From assembly GCF_000938305.1 (NCBI RefSeq), contig NZ_JYMT01000021.1, positions 214,836 to 278,835 of the forward strand: DNA of 64,000 bases. The letters are read 5' to 3'. The notes beneath the pieces were generated by a model, which was given only the letters and a program-made list of their open reading frames with translations, did not search any database and was not told the DNA's origin. Source of the DNA: Bradyrhizobium sp. LTSP885. Its GTDB lineage: Bacteria > Pseudomonadota > Alphaproteobacteria > Rhizobiales > Xanthobacteraceae. Positions within the stretch are counted from its first letter, which is position 1; the number at the start of each line of letters is the position of its first letter. Positions 24,746 to 33,056 of this stretch are shown here, in pieces. A program made the position numbers and the translations under genes.

Positions 24746-25843
24746 ATGGGATTCAAATGCGGGATCGTCGGGCTGCCTAACGTCGGCAAGTCGACGCTGT
24801 TCAATGCGCTGACCGAGACGGCCGCGGCGCAAGCGGCGAACTATCCGTTCTGCACCATCGAACCGAATGTCGGTGAGGTCGCGGTGCCCGATCCGCGGCT
24901 GGACAAGCTGTCGGCGATCGCCAAATCCGCCCAGATCATCCCGACCCGGCTGACCTTCGTCGACATCGCAGGCCTGGTCCGCGGCGCGTCGAAGGGCGAA
25001 GGCCTCGGCAACCAGTTTCTCGCCACCATCCGCGAGGTCGATGCGGTGGCCCATGTGGTGCGCTGCTTCGAGGATTCCGACATCACCCATGTCGAGGGCA
25101 AGATCGCGCCGCTCGCCGACATCGAGACCATCGAGACCGAGCTGATGCTGTCCGATCTCGACAGCCTGGAAAAGCGCGTCGACAACCTCACGAAGAAGGC
25201 CAAGGGCAACGACAAGGACGCCAAGGAGCAGCTCGAGCTGGTCAACCGCGCGTTGGTGCTGCTGCGCGAGGGCAAGCCGGCCCGCGGGCTGGAGCGCAAG
25301 CCGGAGGAGGAGCGCGCCTTCCGCATGCTCGGCCTTTTGACGTCGAAGCCGGTGCTTTACGTCTGCAATGTCGAGGAAGGCTCCGCCAAGGACGGCAACA
25401 ATTTCTCTAAGGCGGTGTTCGAACGCGCCAGGGAAGAGGGCGCGGTCGCGGTGGTGATCTCGGCCAAGATCGAATCCGAGATCGCAACGTTGTCGCGCGA
25501 GGAGCGCGTCGACTTCCTGGAGACGCTGGAGCTCCAGGAAGCCGGGCTCGACCGCCTGATCCGCGCCGGCTACCAGCTGCTCGACCTCATCACCTATTTC
25601 ACCGTCGGTCCGAAGGAAGCGCGTGCCTGGACCATCGATCGCGGCACCAAGGCGCCGGCCGCGGCCGGCGTGATCCATACCGATTTCGAGAAGGGCTTTA
25701 TCCGCGCCGAGACCATCGCCTATGACGATTACATCGCGGGCAATGGCGAAGCCGGCGCGCGCGATGCCGGCAAGCTGCGGCTCGAAGGCAAGGAGTATGT
25801 CGTCGTCGACGGCGACGTGATGCACTTCAGGTTCAATACCTGA
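24746..25843 (+). CDS. ychF: Redox-responsive ATPase YchF (OLA1 family)
   Basis: YchF is an Obg-related P-loop protein that prefers ATP to GTP and binds ribosomes. The 365-residue protein has G1 GLPNVGKSTLF at the N-terminus, G3 DIAGLVRGAS, and the altered G4 motif NVEE (YVCNVEEG) that explains ATP preference, plus a central coiled coil and a C-terminal TGS domain (YFTVGPKEARAWTIDRG). It completes the rplY-pth-ychF cluster. A family B repeat follows. Confidence 0.97.
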   Translation: MGFKCGIVGLPNVGKSTLFNALTETAAAQAANYPFCTIEPNVGEVAVPDPRLDKLSAIAKSAQIIPTRLTFVDIAGLVRGASKGEGLGNQFLATIREVDAVAHVVRCFEDSDITHVEGKIAPLADIETIETELMLSDLDSLEKRVDNLTKKAKGNDKDAKEQLELVNRALVLLREGKPARGLERKPEEERAFRMLGLLTSKPVLYVCNVEEGSAKDGNNFSKAVFERAREEGAVAVVISAKIESEIATLSREERVDFLETLELQEAGLDRLIRAGYQLLDLITYFTVGPKEARAWTIDRGTKAPAAAGVIHTDFEKGFIRAETIAYDDYIAGNGEAGARDAGKLRLEGKEYVVVDGDVMHFRFNT

Positions 25844-25867
25844 TCGCGATTGCGGCCGCACTCTCTT

Positions 25868-26014
25868 CCCTTCTCCCCTTGTGGGAGAAGGTGGCGCGAA
25901 GCGCCGGATGAGGGGTACGTCTCCGCGGACTCATGACGTGAGAGTATGCGGAGAGATACCCCTCACCCGGATCTCATCTGCGATGCGATCCGACCTCTCC
26001 CACAAGGGGAGAGG
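25868..26014. repeat. Palindromic repeat, family B
   Basis: Arms CCCTTCTCCCCTTGTGGGAG and CTCCCACAAGGGGAGAGG, with inner GGATGAGGGGTA / TACCCCTCACCC. It lies between the convergent ychF and csoR-like genes. Confidence 0.85.
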
Positions 26015-26046
26015 TGAACTTCCGCTGCTGCTTTAGCCTTCTCCGA

Positions 26047-26331
26047 TCACCGATCCGCGCGGCCGATCACATCCATCAGCTCGGTGATCTTGCGCCGCTG
26101 GTCGGCCTTGTCGCCGGACGAGATCGCATGCTCCACGCAATGCGCGACATGGTCGCGCAGGACCTCCTCCTCGACGCGGCGCAGCGCGGCGCGGGCTGCG
26201 GCGATCTGCGTCACCACATCGATGCAGTAGCGGTCGTCCTCGACCATGCCGGCGAGGCCGCGGACCTGGCCCTCGATCCGTTTGAGCCGTTTTAAACAGG
26301 ACGTCTTGATCTCTTCGCGCATAAGCGTCAT
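26047..26331 (-). CDS. Metal-sensing repressor, CsoR/RcnR family
   Basis: A 94-residue all-helical DUF156 repressor. The Cu(I) ligands of CsoR are present: Cys in TSCLKRLKRIEGQVRG, then His and Cys four residues apart in VLRDHVAHCVEHA. It should derepress the divergent copper ATPase when copper binds. A 17-bp dyad typical of CsoR operators sits between the two genes, directly against the ATG at 26331; the G-run of that dyad also serves as its ribosome-binding site. ATG 26322 is an alternative start. Confidence 0.92.
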   Translation of the reverse strand: MTLMREEIKTSCLKRLKRIEGQVRGLAGMVEDDRYCIDVVTQIAAARAALRRVEEEVLRDHVAHCVEHAISSGDKADQRRKITELMDVIGRADR

Positions 26332-26348
26332 ATACCCCCCTAGGGTAT
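26332..26348. promoter_or_regulatory. Candidate CsoR operator
   Basis: ATACCC-CCCTA-GGGTAT, a G-tract dyad of the type bound by CsoR/RcnR proteins. It lies between the divergent regulator and copper ATPase genes and touches the regulator start codon. Confidence 0.7.
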
Positions 26349-26387
26349 GATAATCAAGAGGCCGGGATACCGGCCGGGAAGAGCTTC

Positions 26388-28778
26388 GTGGCACACGCAG
26401 AACACGACCATTCGCACGCGCATGATCAGCATGGGGCGACGGCGCACGCCTGTTGCGGCGGCAAGCACGAGCACGGCGACAAGCCGGTCGAGGCGGCGCT
26501 GGCGATCGATCCGGTCTGCGGCATGAAGGTCAATCCGGCGACCGCCAGGCATCGCTTCAGCTACCAGGGCGAAGACTACTTCTTCTGCAGCGGCCGCTGC
26601 CGCGAGCGCTTCGAGGCCGAGCCGGAGAAATTCCTGAAACCGCGCGAGCCGGAGCCGCCGGCGCCCGCTGATACGATCTACACCTGTCCGATGCACCCGG
26701 AGGTGCGGCAGGTCGGCCCCGGCAGCTGCCCGATCTGCGGCATGGCGCTGGAGCCCGAGCAGGTCTCGCTCGATGACGGGCCTGATCCTGAAATGATCGA
26801 CATGACCAGGCGGTTCTGGATCGCGCTGGCGCTGACCTCGCCGGTGTTTGTGCTCGAGATGGGCAGCCATCTCGGCCTGATGCATCTGGTGCCGCCGAAT
26901 TGGTCGAACTGGATCTCGTTCGTGCTGGCGACGCCCGTGGTGCTGTGGGCCGGCGCGCCATTCTTTGTGCGCGGCTGGCAATCAATCCTCACCCGCAATC
27001 TCAACATGTTCACGCTGATCGCGATGGGCACCGGCGTCGCCTACGTTTACAGCGTCGTCGGGACGCTGGCGCCGCAGCTGTTTCCACCGGCCTTCCGCGA
27101 TATGCATGGCGCGGTCGCGGTCTATTTCGAGGCGGCGGCTGTGATCACCGTGCTGGTGCTGCTCGGCCAGGTGCTGGAACTGCGCGCCCGCGCGCAGACC
27201 TCGGGCGCGATCCGCGCGCTGCTGGGCCTGGCGCCGAAGACCGCGCGGCGCGTCACCGATCAGGGCGATGAGGACATCGCGATCGACGCGATCAAGGTCG
27301 GCGATCGCTTGCGCGTGCGCCCCGGCGAGAAGGTCCCGGTCGACGGGGTCGTCATCGAGGGCCGCGCGGTGGTCGATGAATCCATGGTCACCGGCGAGTC
27401 GATGCCGGTGTCGAAGGAAGAGGGCGACCGGGTGATCGGCGGCACCGTCAACCAAAGCGGCGGCCTCGTGATGCGTGCCGAGAAGATCGGCCGCGACACC
27501 ATGCTGGCGCGGATCGTCGACATGGTGGCGAAGGCGCAGCGCTCGCGCGCGCCGATCCAGCGGCTCGCCGATCGCGTCGCGGGTTGGTTCGTGCCGGCGG
27601 TGATAGCGGCTGCCGTGCTCGCCTTCGTGGCCTGGGCAAGCTTCGGTCCCGAACCGCGCTTCACCTTCGCGCTGGTTGCTGCCGTCACGGTGCTGATTAT
27701 CGCCTGTCCCTGCGCGCTCGGACTGGCAACGCCGATGTCGATCATGGTCGGCGTCGGCCGCGGTGCGCATTCCGGCATCCTGATCCGCGACGCGCAGGCG
27801 CTGGAGCGGATGGAGGCGATCGATACGCTTGTGATCGACAAGACCGGCACGCTGACCGAGGGCAAGCCGAAGGTGGTGCGGATCATCCCTGCCGACGGCG
27901 TCGACGAAAACGAACTGCTGCGCCTTGCTGCCGGTGTCGAACAGGGCAGCGAGCATCCGCTGGCGGAGGCGATCATCGCGGCCGCGAAGGACCGCAAGCT
28001 CGCACTCGCCACGGTCGGCAACTTCGCCTCGCCCTCCGGCAAGGGCGCGACCGGCACGGTCGAGGGCAAACAGGTCGCGCTCGGCAATGCCGTGCTGATG
28101 GGCGAACTCAAGATCGCGACCTCAGCGCTGGATCAGGCCGCAGAGTCCGCACGCCAGGACGGCGCCACCGCGATCTATATCGCGGTCGATGGCCGTGTCG
28201 CCGGCGTGATCGCGATCGCCGATCCGGTCAAGCCGTCGGCGGTGCAAGCGCTCCAGGTGCTGCGTGCCGAGGGCCTGCGCATCGTGATGTTGACCGGCGA
28301 CAATGAGACGACGGCGCGCGCCGTGGCGCGCACGCTTGGCATCGACGAGGTCGAGGCCGGCGTCCTGCCGGAGCGCAAGAGCGAGGTCGTGCAGCGACTG
28401 CGCGGCGAAGGCCGCACGGTCGCGATGGCCGGCGACGGCGTCAACGACGCGCCGGCGCTGGCCGCCGCCGACGTCGGCATCGCGATGGGCGGCGGCACCG
28501 ATGTCGCGATCGAGAGCGCGGGCATCACGCTCCTGACCGGCGACCTGATGGGCCTGGTCCGCGCACGGCGGCTGTCGGTCGCTGTCATGCGCAACATCCG
28601 CCAGAACCTGACCTTCGCCTTCGTCTACAACGCCGCCGGTGTGCCTGTTGCGGCCGGCGTGCTGTATCCGTTGTTCGGCATCCTGCTGTCACCGATGGTC
28701 GGTGCCGCCGCGATGGCGCTGTCCTCGGTCAGCGTCATCGGCAACGCGCTGCGGCTGGCCAGGGTGAAGCTGGATTGA
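26388..28778 (+). CDS. Copper-translocating P-type ATPase with His-rich, YHS and heavy-metal-binding N-terminus
   Basis: A P1B ATPase of 796 residues that exports Cu(I), possibly also Ag(I), across the inner membrane. In order: a His-rich start (AEHDHSHAHDQHG), a YHS domain (DPVCGMKVNPATARHRF to residue about 85), a zinc-ribbon-like metal-binding domain (YTCPMHPEVRQ and CPICGMALEP), eight transmembrane helices with the CPC motif (IACPCALGLATP), the phosphorylation site DKTGTLTEG, the HP motif EHPLAEA and GDGVNDAPAL. There are no classic HMA domains. It starts at a GTG with GGAAGAG upstream. The divergent CsoR-type repressor supports a copper role. Confidence 0.93.
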   Translation: MAHAEHDHSHAHDQHGATAHACCGGKHEHGDKPVEAALAIDPVCGMKVNPATARHRFSYQGEDYFFCSGRCRERFEAEPEKFLKPREPEPPAPADTIYTCPMHPEVRQVGPGSCPICGMALEPEQVSLDDGPDPEMIDMTRRFWIALALTSPVFVLEMGSHLGLMHLVPPNWSNWISFVLATPVVLWAGAPFFVRGWQSILTRNLNMFTLIAMGTGVAYVYSVVGTLAPQLFPPAFRDMHGAVAVYFEAAAVITVLVLLGQVLELRARAQTSGAIRALLGLAPKTARRVTDQGDEDIAIDAIKVGDRLRVRPGEKVPVDGVVIEGRAVVDESMVTGESMPVSKEEGDRVIGGTVNQSGGLVMRAEKIGRDTMLARIVDMVAKAQRSRAPIQRLADRVAGWFVPAVIAAAVLAFVAWASFGPEPRFTFALVAAVTVLIIACPCALGLATPMSIMVGVGRGAHSGILIRDAQALERMEAIDTLVIDKTGTLTEGKPKVVRIIPADGVDENELLRLAAGVEQGSEHPLAEAIIAAAKDRKLALATVGNFASPSGKGATGTVEGKQVALGNAVLMGELKIATSALDQAAESARQDGATAIYIAVDGRVAGVIAIADPVKPSAVQALQVLRAEGLRIVMLTGDNETTARAVARTLGIDEVEAGVLPERKSEVVQRLRGEGRTVAMAGDGVNDAPALAAADVGIAMGGGTDVAIESAGITLLTGDLMGLVRARRLSVAVMRNIRQNLTFAFVYNAAGVPVAAGVLYPLFGILLSPMVGAAAMALSSVSVIGNALRLARVKLD

Positions 28779-28790
28779 TCAGATCCCTTG

Positions 28791-28876
28791 TAGCCCGGAT
28801 GAAGCGAAGCGAAATCCGGGGCCGATCCCTCCAACGGAGAGGGCTCCCCGGATTGCGCTTCGCTCCATCCGGGCTA
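28791..28876. repeat. Palindromic repeat, family A
   Basis: Arms TAGCCCGGATGAAGCG and CGCTCCATCCGGGCTA. It fills the gap between the convergent ATPase and DapA-like genes, ending 6 bp from the stop of the latter. Confidence 0.85.
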
Positions 28877-28881
28877 CGAGG

Positions 28882-29799
28882 TCATGCGCTCTGCAACACA
28901 AGCGGCGCGCGGCGCTCGATCTCGGCATCGAGACATGCAGCGAGATCCTCGCTCACCTCGACCATCGGCAGCCGCACCTCGGGACTGTCGATCAGTCCCT
29001 GCCGCCACAGCCAGTGCTTGGCCGGCGCCGGGCTTGGTTCGGCGAACAACAGCTTGGTCAGGTTGGCGACGCTCTGCCACGCGGCCAACGCGGCATCGCG
29101 GTTGCCCTGCCGCAGCTGCGTCCGGATCGAGGCGAAGGTGTCGGTGTGAAGATGCGCCGACAGCAGGATCGCGCCGTCGGCGCCATCGGACAAGGCGTCG
29201 AAGGTTTGCGTGTCCTCGCCGGTCAGCACGCGGAAGCCGGCCGGCCGCCGGTTGACGAAGTCGATGGATTGCGCGCGGTCGGCGCAGCAATCCTTGATGC
29301 CGACGATGTTCGGGTGGCAGGCCAAGGCGAGCAGCGTCGCGTTGGTCAGGTTCACCGCCGTGCGGTAGGGGATGTTGTAGAGCACGATCGGCCAGGCGGC
29401 GTGATCGGCGAGCGCGTTGAAATGCTGCAGCAGCCCGCGCTGCGAGGGGCGGGTGTAGTACGGGCTGGCGATCAGATAGCCGTCGATCGGCCAATCGGCG
29501 GTATCATCAAGCGCATCCTTCATCCGCGCGGTGCTGGCGCCTGATAGCCCGAGGCAGATCGGCAGATGGCGGGAGCCGGCACTCAACTCGGCGCGCACCA
29601 CGGTCGTCAGCCGTTCCAGCTCGCTGAAGCCGAGCGACATGCCTTCACCGGAGGTTGCACCAAGGATAAAGCCGTCCACCGGGCCGCTGGCGTAATGCTG
29701 CACGAGACGGCGCAGCGAGTCGACGTCGAGTTCGCCGTTGCGAAATGGCGTGATCAAGGGCAGCCACAGGCCCTGCAATTGCTGTTGTAGATCGGTCAT
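28882..29799 (-). CDS. Dihydrodipicolinate synthase family aldolase (DapA paralogue)
   Basis: A class I aldolase-type TIM barrel of 305 residues in the DapA/NAL family. The Schiff-base Lys is in NIVGIKDCCAD, the catalytic Tyr in VLYNIPYRT and the substrate loop in LGATSGEGMSL. Many rhizobial paralogues use substrates other than pyruvate plus aspartate semialdehyde, so this is not called dapA outright; the smpB neighbour of true dapA is missing. The ATG at 29799 has GGAG 7 nt upstream. Its leader contains an intrinsic-terminator hairpin 37 nt before the start, suggesting attenuation. Confidence 0.88.
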   Translation of the reverse strand: MTDLQQQLQGLWLPLITPFRNGELDVDSLRRLVQHYASGPVDGFILGATSGEGMSLGFSELERLTTVVRAELSAGSRHLPICLGLSGASTARMKDALDDTADWPIDGYLIASPYYTRPSQRGLLQHFNALADHAAWPIVLYNIPYRTAVNLTNATLLALACHPNIVGIKDCCADRAQSIDFVNRRPAGFRVLTGEDTQTFDALSDGADGAILLSAHLHTDTFASIRTQLRQGNRDAALAAWQSVANLTKLLFAEPSPAPAKHWLWRQGLIDSPEVRLPMVEVSEDLAACLDAEIERRAPLVLQSA

Positions 29800-29836
29800 G
29801 TTCCATCTCCTCAGGGGCAAAGCCGGAGACGGGACC

Positions 29837-29867
29837 AATAAAAAACCCCGTCCAGGCGGCGGGGTTT
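29837..29867 (-). terminator. Terminator hairpin in the leader of the DapA-like gene
   Basis: On the minus strand AAACCCCG pairs with CGGGGTTT across a 9-nt loop and is followed by TTTTTTATT. It lies just upstream of the gene's ribosome-binding site. Short reading frames (MRTQRSIIAT from 29997 and an overlapping one beginning MITTSCAVL) precede it on the same strand and could be leader peptides. Confidence 0.6.
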
Positions 29868-30061
29868 CGGGATCGGTCAAATGCGAAATGATCTTATCGC
29901 GCGCGATCTCGTGTCCCCGGGAGGGGAGCTTTTTTCGACGACAGAACGGCGCACGAAGTCGTGATCATGTCGCGATGATGCTGCGCTGCGTTCTCATTGT
30001 CAATGTCGTGACGCCCAGCGCACGGACGTGGCGCGCAATGTACCGACGTGACGCGCGCATG

Positions 30062-30166
30062 AAAAAAAGCCGGGCTCGAGAGAGCCCGGCTTGAGGTATT
30101 GGCCACGTGAGGCCGACACAATCACCTTCCAAGAGGGATTACTGAACTTCCGCGCCGCTGGAGGAG
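30062..30166 (-). ncRNA. Candidate small RNA with anti-Shine-Dalgarno motif
   Basis: On the minus strand a CCCCCTCCTCC motif (30170-30160) is followed by a hairpin (AGGT..ATT..GGCC/GGCC..AAT..ACCT) and a strong intrinsic terminator: an 11-bp stem AAGCCGGGCTC/GAGCCCGGCTT (30067-30077, 30082-30092) plus seven T residues. A TTGACA box lies upstream. CCUCCU-bearing sRNAs such as the alpha-r14/NfeR family of rhizobia have this layout. Exact ends are inferred. The upstream lysR gene lacks another clear terminator, so this could instead be part of its 3' end. Confidence 0.45.
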
Positions 30167-30172
30167 GGGGAC

Positions 30173-30203
30173 ATATGCGCGACGCGACCGCTCAGCGTGT
30201 CAA
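30173..30203 (-). promoter_or_regulatory. Possible sigma-70 promoter for the candidate sRNA
   Basis: A perfect TTGACA (30203-30198) and a GCATAT (30178-30173) separated by 19 nt, a little longer than the usual 17. The predicted start would fall within the CCTCCTCC motif. Confidence 0.35.
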
Positions 30204-30243
30204 CACTATGATCCCCATCGGCGCCACGCGGCAACCGTCCGAG

Positions 30244-30262
30244 CCGCATGTCTGACATGCGG
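30244..30262. repeat. Short perfect palindrome downstream of lysR
   Basis: CCGCATGTC-T-GACATGCGG, two 9-bp arms with a single-base centre, between the lysR stop and the candidate sRNA. It could be an operator or an RNA hairpin; no T-tract follows. Confidence 0.45.
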
Positions 30263-30336
30263 AGATTTGGGGGGCCTCTTGTCGGCCTCTGGACAGGGCC
30301 GACCACCTATAATTGAATCATATAAGGGCCGCTTAA

Positions 30337-31260
30337 TCAGGACGGCCAGCGCTGCGCCTTGCTGACCACGAAGTCGCGGAACACCTGCACCCGCGCCACC
30401 GTCTTCAACTCCTCCGGATAGACGAAGTAGGTGTCGAGCGCGATCGAGTCGGACTCGCCGAACAGCTGCACGAGGCGGTTGTTCTCCTCGACCAGATAGT
30501 CCGGCAGCGCGGCGATGCCGAGCCCCTGTTGACAGGCGCGCACCAGGCCCAGGATGTTGTTGACCTTGAAGTAGGCTTCGCGCGGGCCGGAACCGTTGCG
30601 CCCGGCATCGATCAACCAGCTGCGGTTCTGCAGATGCGGCGGCACCTGCGCGTCGCCGAGCATGATGATGCGGTGCGAGTCGAGATCGTCCAGCGTCCGC
30701 GGCGTGCCGAAGCGCTTGATGTATTCCGGCGAGCAATAGGCGTGGAAGCCGATCGAGAACAGCTTGCGCTGGATCAGGTCGGGCTGGGTCGGCTTGCGGG
30801 TGCGGATCGCCACGTCGGCCTCGCGCATCGACAGATCGAGATCCTCGTCGGTGACGATCAGCGAGATACGGATGTCCGGATAGAGCGCGGTGAACTCGTC
30901 GAGCCGCGGGATCAGCCAGTTGATGCCGAGCGCGGGCGGCGTCGTGATCTTGAGGTCGCCGCTCGGCCGCTCGCGGCTGTCGGTGAGTTTTGCGCGCGCC
31001 GCCTGCAGCTGCATGAACACGTCATGCGCGGTGCGGAACAGCAGGTCGCCCTGCTCGGTGAGGATCAAGCCGCGGGCGTGGCGGTGAAACAGCGAGACCG
31101 AGAGCTCCTGCTCCAGCGCACTGACCTGGCGGGAGACCGCCGATTGCGAAAGTCCAAGCTGCTCTCCGGCATGCGTGAAGCTGCCCGCTTCGGCTGCCGC
31201 GTGAAACACCTTCAGCTTGTCCCAATCCATATCCGTAAATCCGTCGCGAGAGCGTGCCAT
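30337..31260 (-). CDS. LysR-family transcriptional regulator
   Basis: A 307-residue LysR protein. The N-terminal winged helix is WDKLKVFHAAAEAGSFTHAG then LGLSQSAVSRQVSALEQEL; the substrate-binding half contains GDLKITTPPALGINWLIPRL. It lies 2 bp downstream of trxB on the same strand, so the two are almost certainly one operon, which hints at a redox-linked role. The regulated genes are unknown. An internal ATG at 31230 (MDWDKLKVF) is a possible alternative start. Confidence 0.94.
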   Translation of the reverse strand: MARSRDGFTDMDWDKLKVFHAAAEAGSFTHAGEQLGLSQSAVSRQVSALEQELSVSLFHRHARGLILTEQGDLLFRTAHDVFMQLQAARAKLTDSRERPSGDLKITTPPALGINWLIPRLDEFTALYPDIRISLIVTDEDLDLSMREADVAIRTRKPTQPDLIQRKLFSIGFHAYCSPEYIKRFGTPRTLDDLDSHRIIMLGDAQVPPHLQNRSWLIDAGRNGSGPREAYFKVNNILGLVRACQQGLGIAALPDYLVEENNRLVQLFGESDSIALDTYFVYPEELKTVARVQVFRDFVVSKAQRWPS

Positions 31261-31262
31261 GA

Positions 31263-32228
31263 TTATTCCGCCGCTGCGCGATCGCTCGCGCGAAGAGCCA
31301 GGAAGCGTTCCGCCTCGAGTGCCGACATGCAGCCGAGGCCGGCGGCGGTCACCGCCTGCCGGTAGGTTTCGTCGGCCACGTCGCCGGCAGCGAACAGGCC
31401 GGGGATCGAGGTCGCAGTCGAATTCGGCGCCACCTCGACATAGCCTGACGGTTTGAGTTTGATCTGGCCTTTGACCAGCTCGGTCGCCGGCGCATGCCCG
31501 ATCGCGATGAAGACGCCGTCCGTCCGCACGTCGGTCAGTCTGCCGGTCTTGACGTTTTTCAGCCGCACATGGGTGACCTTGTTCGGGTTCTCCGTTCCGC
31601 AGATCTCGTCGATCGCACTATCCCAGATCACCTTGATCTTGGGGTGCTTGAACAGGCGGTCCTGCAGGATGCGCTCGGCGCGGAAATGATCGCGGCGATG
31701 GACGATGGTGACTTGCGAGGCGTGGTTGGTCAGGAACAGGGCTTCCTCGACCGCGGTATTGCCGCCTCCGACCACCACGACTTCCTTGTTGCGGTAGAAG
31801 AAGCCGTCGCAGGTCGCACAGGCGGACACGCCACCCCCCTGGAATTTCTCTTCTGACGGTATTCCAAGCCAGCGCGCCTGCGCGCCAGTCGCGAGGATGA
31901 CGGTTTCGGCCAAATAGACGTCCCCGCTATCGCAGGTCAGGCGAAACGGCCGCTGGCCGAGTTCGAGCTTGCTGACGAGATCGTTGACGATCTTGGTGCC
32001 GACATGAGCCGCCTGCTTCTCCATCTGCTCCATCAGCCAGGGGCCCTGGATCACATCGGCGAAGCCGGGATAGTTTTCAACGTCGGTGGTGATGGTGAGC
32101 TGCCCGCCCGGCTGGATGCCCTGAATCAGCACCGGCTCGAGCATCGCGCGCGCTGCGTAGATCGCCGCGGTGTAACCGGCAGGACCGGACCCGATGATGA
32201 CGACCTTGGCATGGATAGGCGCGGGCAT
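31263..32228 (-). CDS. trxB: Thioredoxin-disulfide reductase
   Basis: A flavoprotein of 321 residues that passes electrons from NADPH to thioredoxin. FAD loop IIGSGPAGYTAAIYAAR at the N-terminus, the redox-active CATC (VSACATCDGFFY) near residue 140, the NADPH loop VVVGGGNTAVEEALFL and the C-terminal FAD site GLFAAGDVADETYRQAVTAA are all intact. First gene of a two-gene operon with lysR; divergent from an Lrp-type regulator. Confidence 0.97.
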   Translation of the reverse strand: MPAPIHAKVVIIGSGPAGYTAAIYAARAMLEPVLIQGIQPGGQLTITTDVENYPGFADVIQGPWLMEQMEKQAAHVGTKIVNDLVSKLELGQRPFRLTCDSGDVYLAETVILATGAQARWLGIPSEEKFQGGGVSACATCDGFFYRNKEVVVVGGGNTAVEEALFLTNHASQVTIVHRRDHFRAERILQDRLFKHPKIKVIWDSAIDEICGTENPNKVTHVRLKNVKTGRLTDVRTDGVFIAIGHAPATELVKGQIKLKPSGYVEVAPNSTATSIPGLFAAGDVADETYRQAVTAAGLGCMSALEAERFLALRASDRAAAE

Positions 32229-32405
32229 TGGCAGATCCCTCTGTGCTGGGGATTTTGGTCAGGACTTGAGCGGAAAGCGCCCGGAAAGGGGTCGCGGCGG
32301 CGCTAAAAGTGCCAAATCCAGTCTATGATATCTGGGTAGCTATGCAAGAATTGCAATCCAAACCAGCGATTTTTCCCCGGAACTGAAATCAAATTCGCGA
32401 AATCG

Positions 32406-32450
32406 TGCGCTGCACGCGCAATAAAATTGCGCAAAGTGCGCAGCCTGCGC
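32406..32450. promoter_or_regulatory. Cluster of TGCGC repeats upstream of the Lrp-type gene
   Basis: Within 45 bp, TGCGC/GCGCA words occur repeatedly (GTGCGCTGCACGCGCA, ATTGCGCAAAGTGCGCAG, CCTGCGCT), including the palindromes TTGCGCAA and TGCGCA. The spacing would suit a wrapped Lrp-type octamer and autoregulation; the binding role is inference. Confidence 0.4.
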
Positions 32451-32507
32451 TAAGACAGTTGCCAGCAGACCTGCCAAACGTCCAAGCCTTCAGGGAATCG
32501 TAGTCGC

Positions 32508-32987
32508 GTGTCGAAGAACCTTGACGAAATCGACCTCAAAATTCTCGCCGAAATCCAGGCCGACGGCCGAATCACCAACGTGGAACTGGCCAAACGCGTC
32601 GGGATCTCGCCGCCGCCCTGCCTGCGCCGGGTCAGGACGCTGGAGGAGGAAGGCTACATCCAGGGATACCGCGGCATGCTCGATCCACGCCGTCTCGGCT
32701 TCGACGTGACGGTGTTCGCCGCCGTCCATTTGTCGAGCCAGGCCGACGCCGATCTGCGCGCGTTCGAGAATTTCGTGCGCGCCGAGCCCTTGGTGCGGGA
32801 ATGCTGGATGCTGTCGGGCGAGGTCGACTTCATCCTGAAATGCGTCGCGCCCGACATGGCAACGTTCCAGGATTTCGTCACCCACCTGACCGCCGCGCCG
32901 CATGTGCGCAATGTCCGGACATCGCTGGTGCTGCACAATTCGAAATACGAGGCCGCCGTGCCGCTGGATCTCAAAGTGGCGGGCTGA
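32508..32987 (+). CDS. Lrp/AsnC-family transcriptional regulator
   Basis: A 159-residue feast/famine regulator. The DNA-binding part is IDLKILAEIQADGRITNVEL and VGISPPPCLRRVRTLEEEGYI, and the RAM ligand-binding domain follows with RECWMLSGEVDFILKC. It starts at a GTG at 32508. Such proteins sense amino acids and often regulate themselves and a neighbour. It diverges from trxB and the 280-bp gap carries repeated TGCGC motifs. Confidence 0.93.
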   Translation: MSKNLDEIDLKILAEIQADGRITNVELAKRVGISPPPCLRRVRTLEEEGYIQGYRGMLDPRRLGFDVTVFAAVHLSSQADADLRAFENFVRAEPLVRECWMLSGEVDFILKCVAPDMATFQDFVTHLTAAPHVRNVRTSLVLHNSKYEAAVPLDLKVAG

Positions 32988-33056
32988 CGGAAATGAAAAA
33001 GCGATCCAGCGCCGATGGCCCTGGATCGCTTCGTTCAAGACGAACTCTGGCTTGAA

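Noticed and set aside
24053..25861. A 602-codon minus-strand frame opposite pth and ychF
   Set aside because: Antisense shadow with biased composition; both plus-strand genes are well-known families with intact motifs.
30175..30255. A 26-codon plus-strand frame with a GGAGGAGGGGG ribosome-binding site
   Set aside because: The G-rich stretch is better explained as the complement of the CCTCC motif of the minus-strand sRNA candidate, which has its own promoter and terminator. No plus-strand promoter is evident. Kept as a weak alternative.
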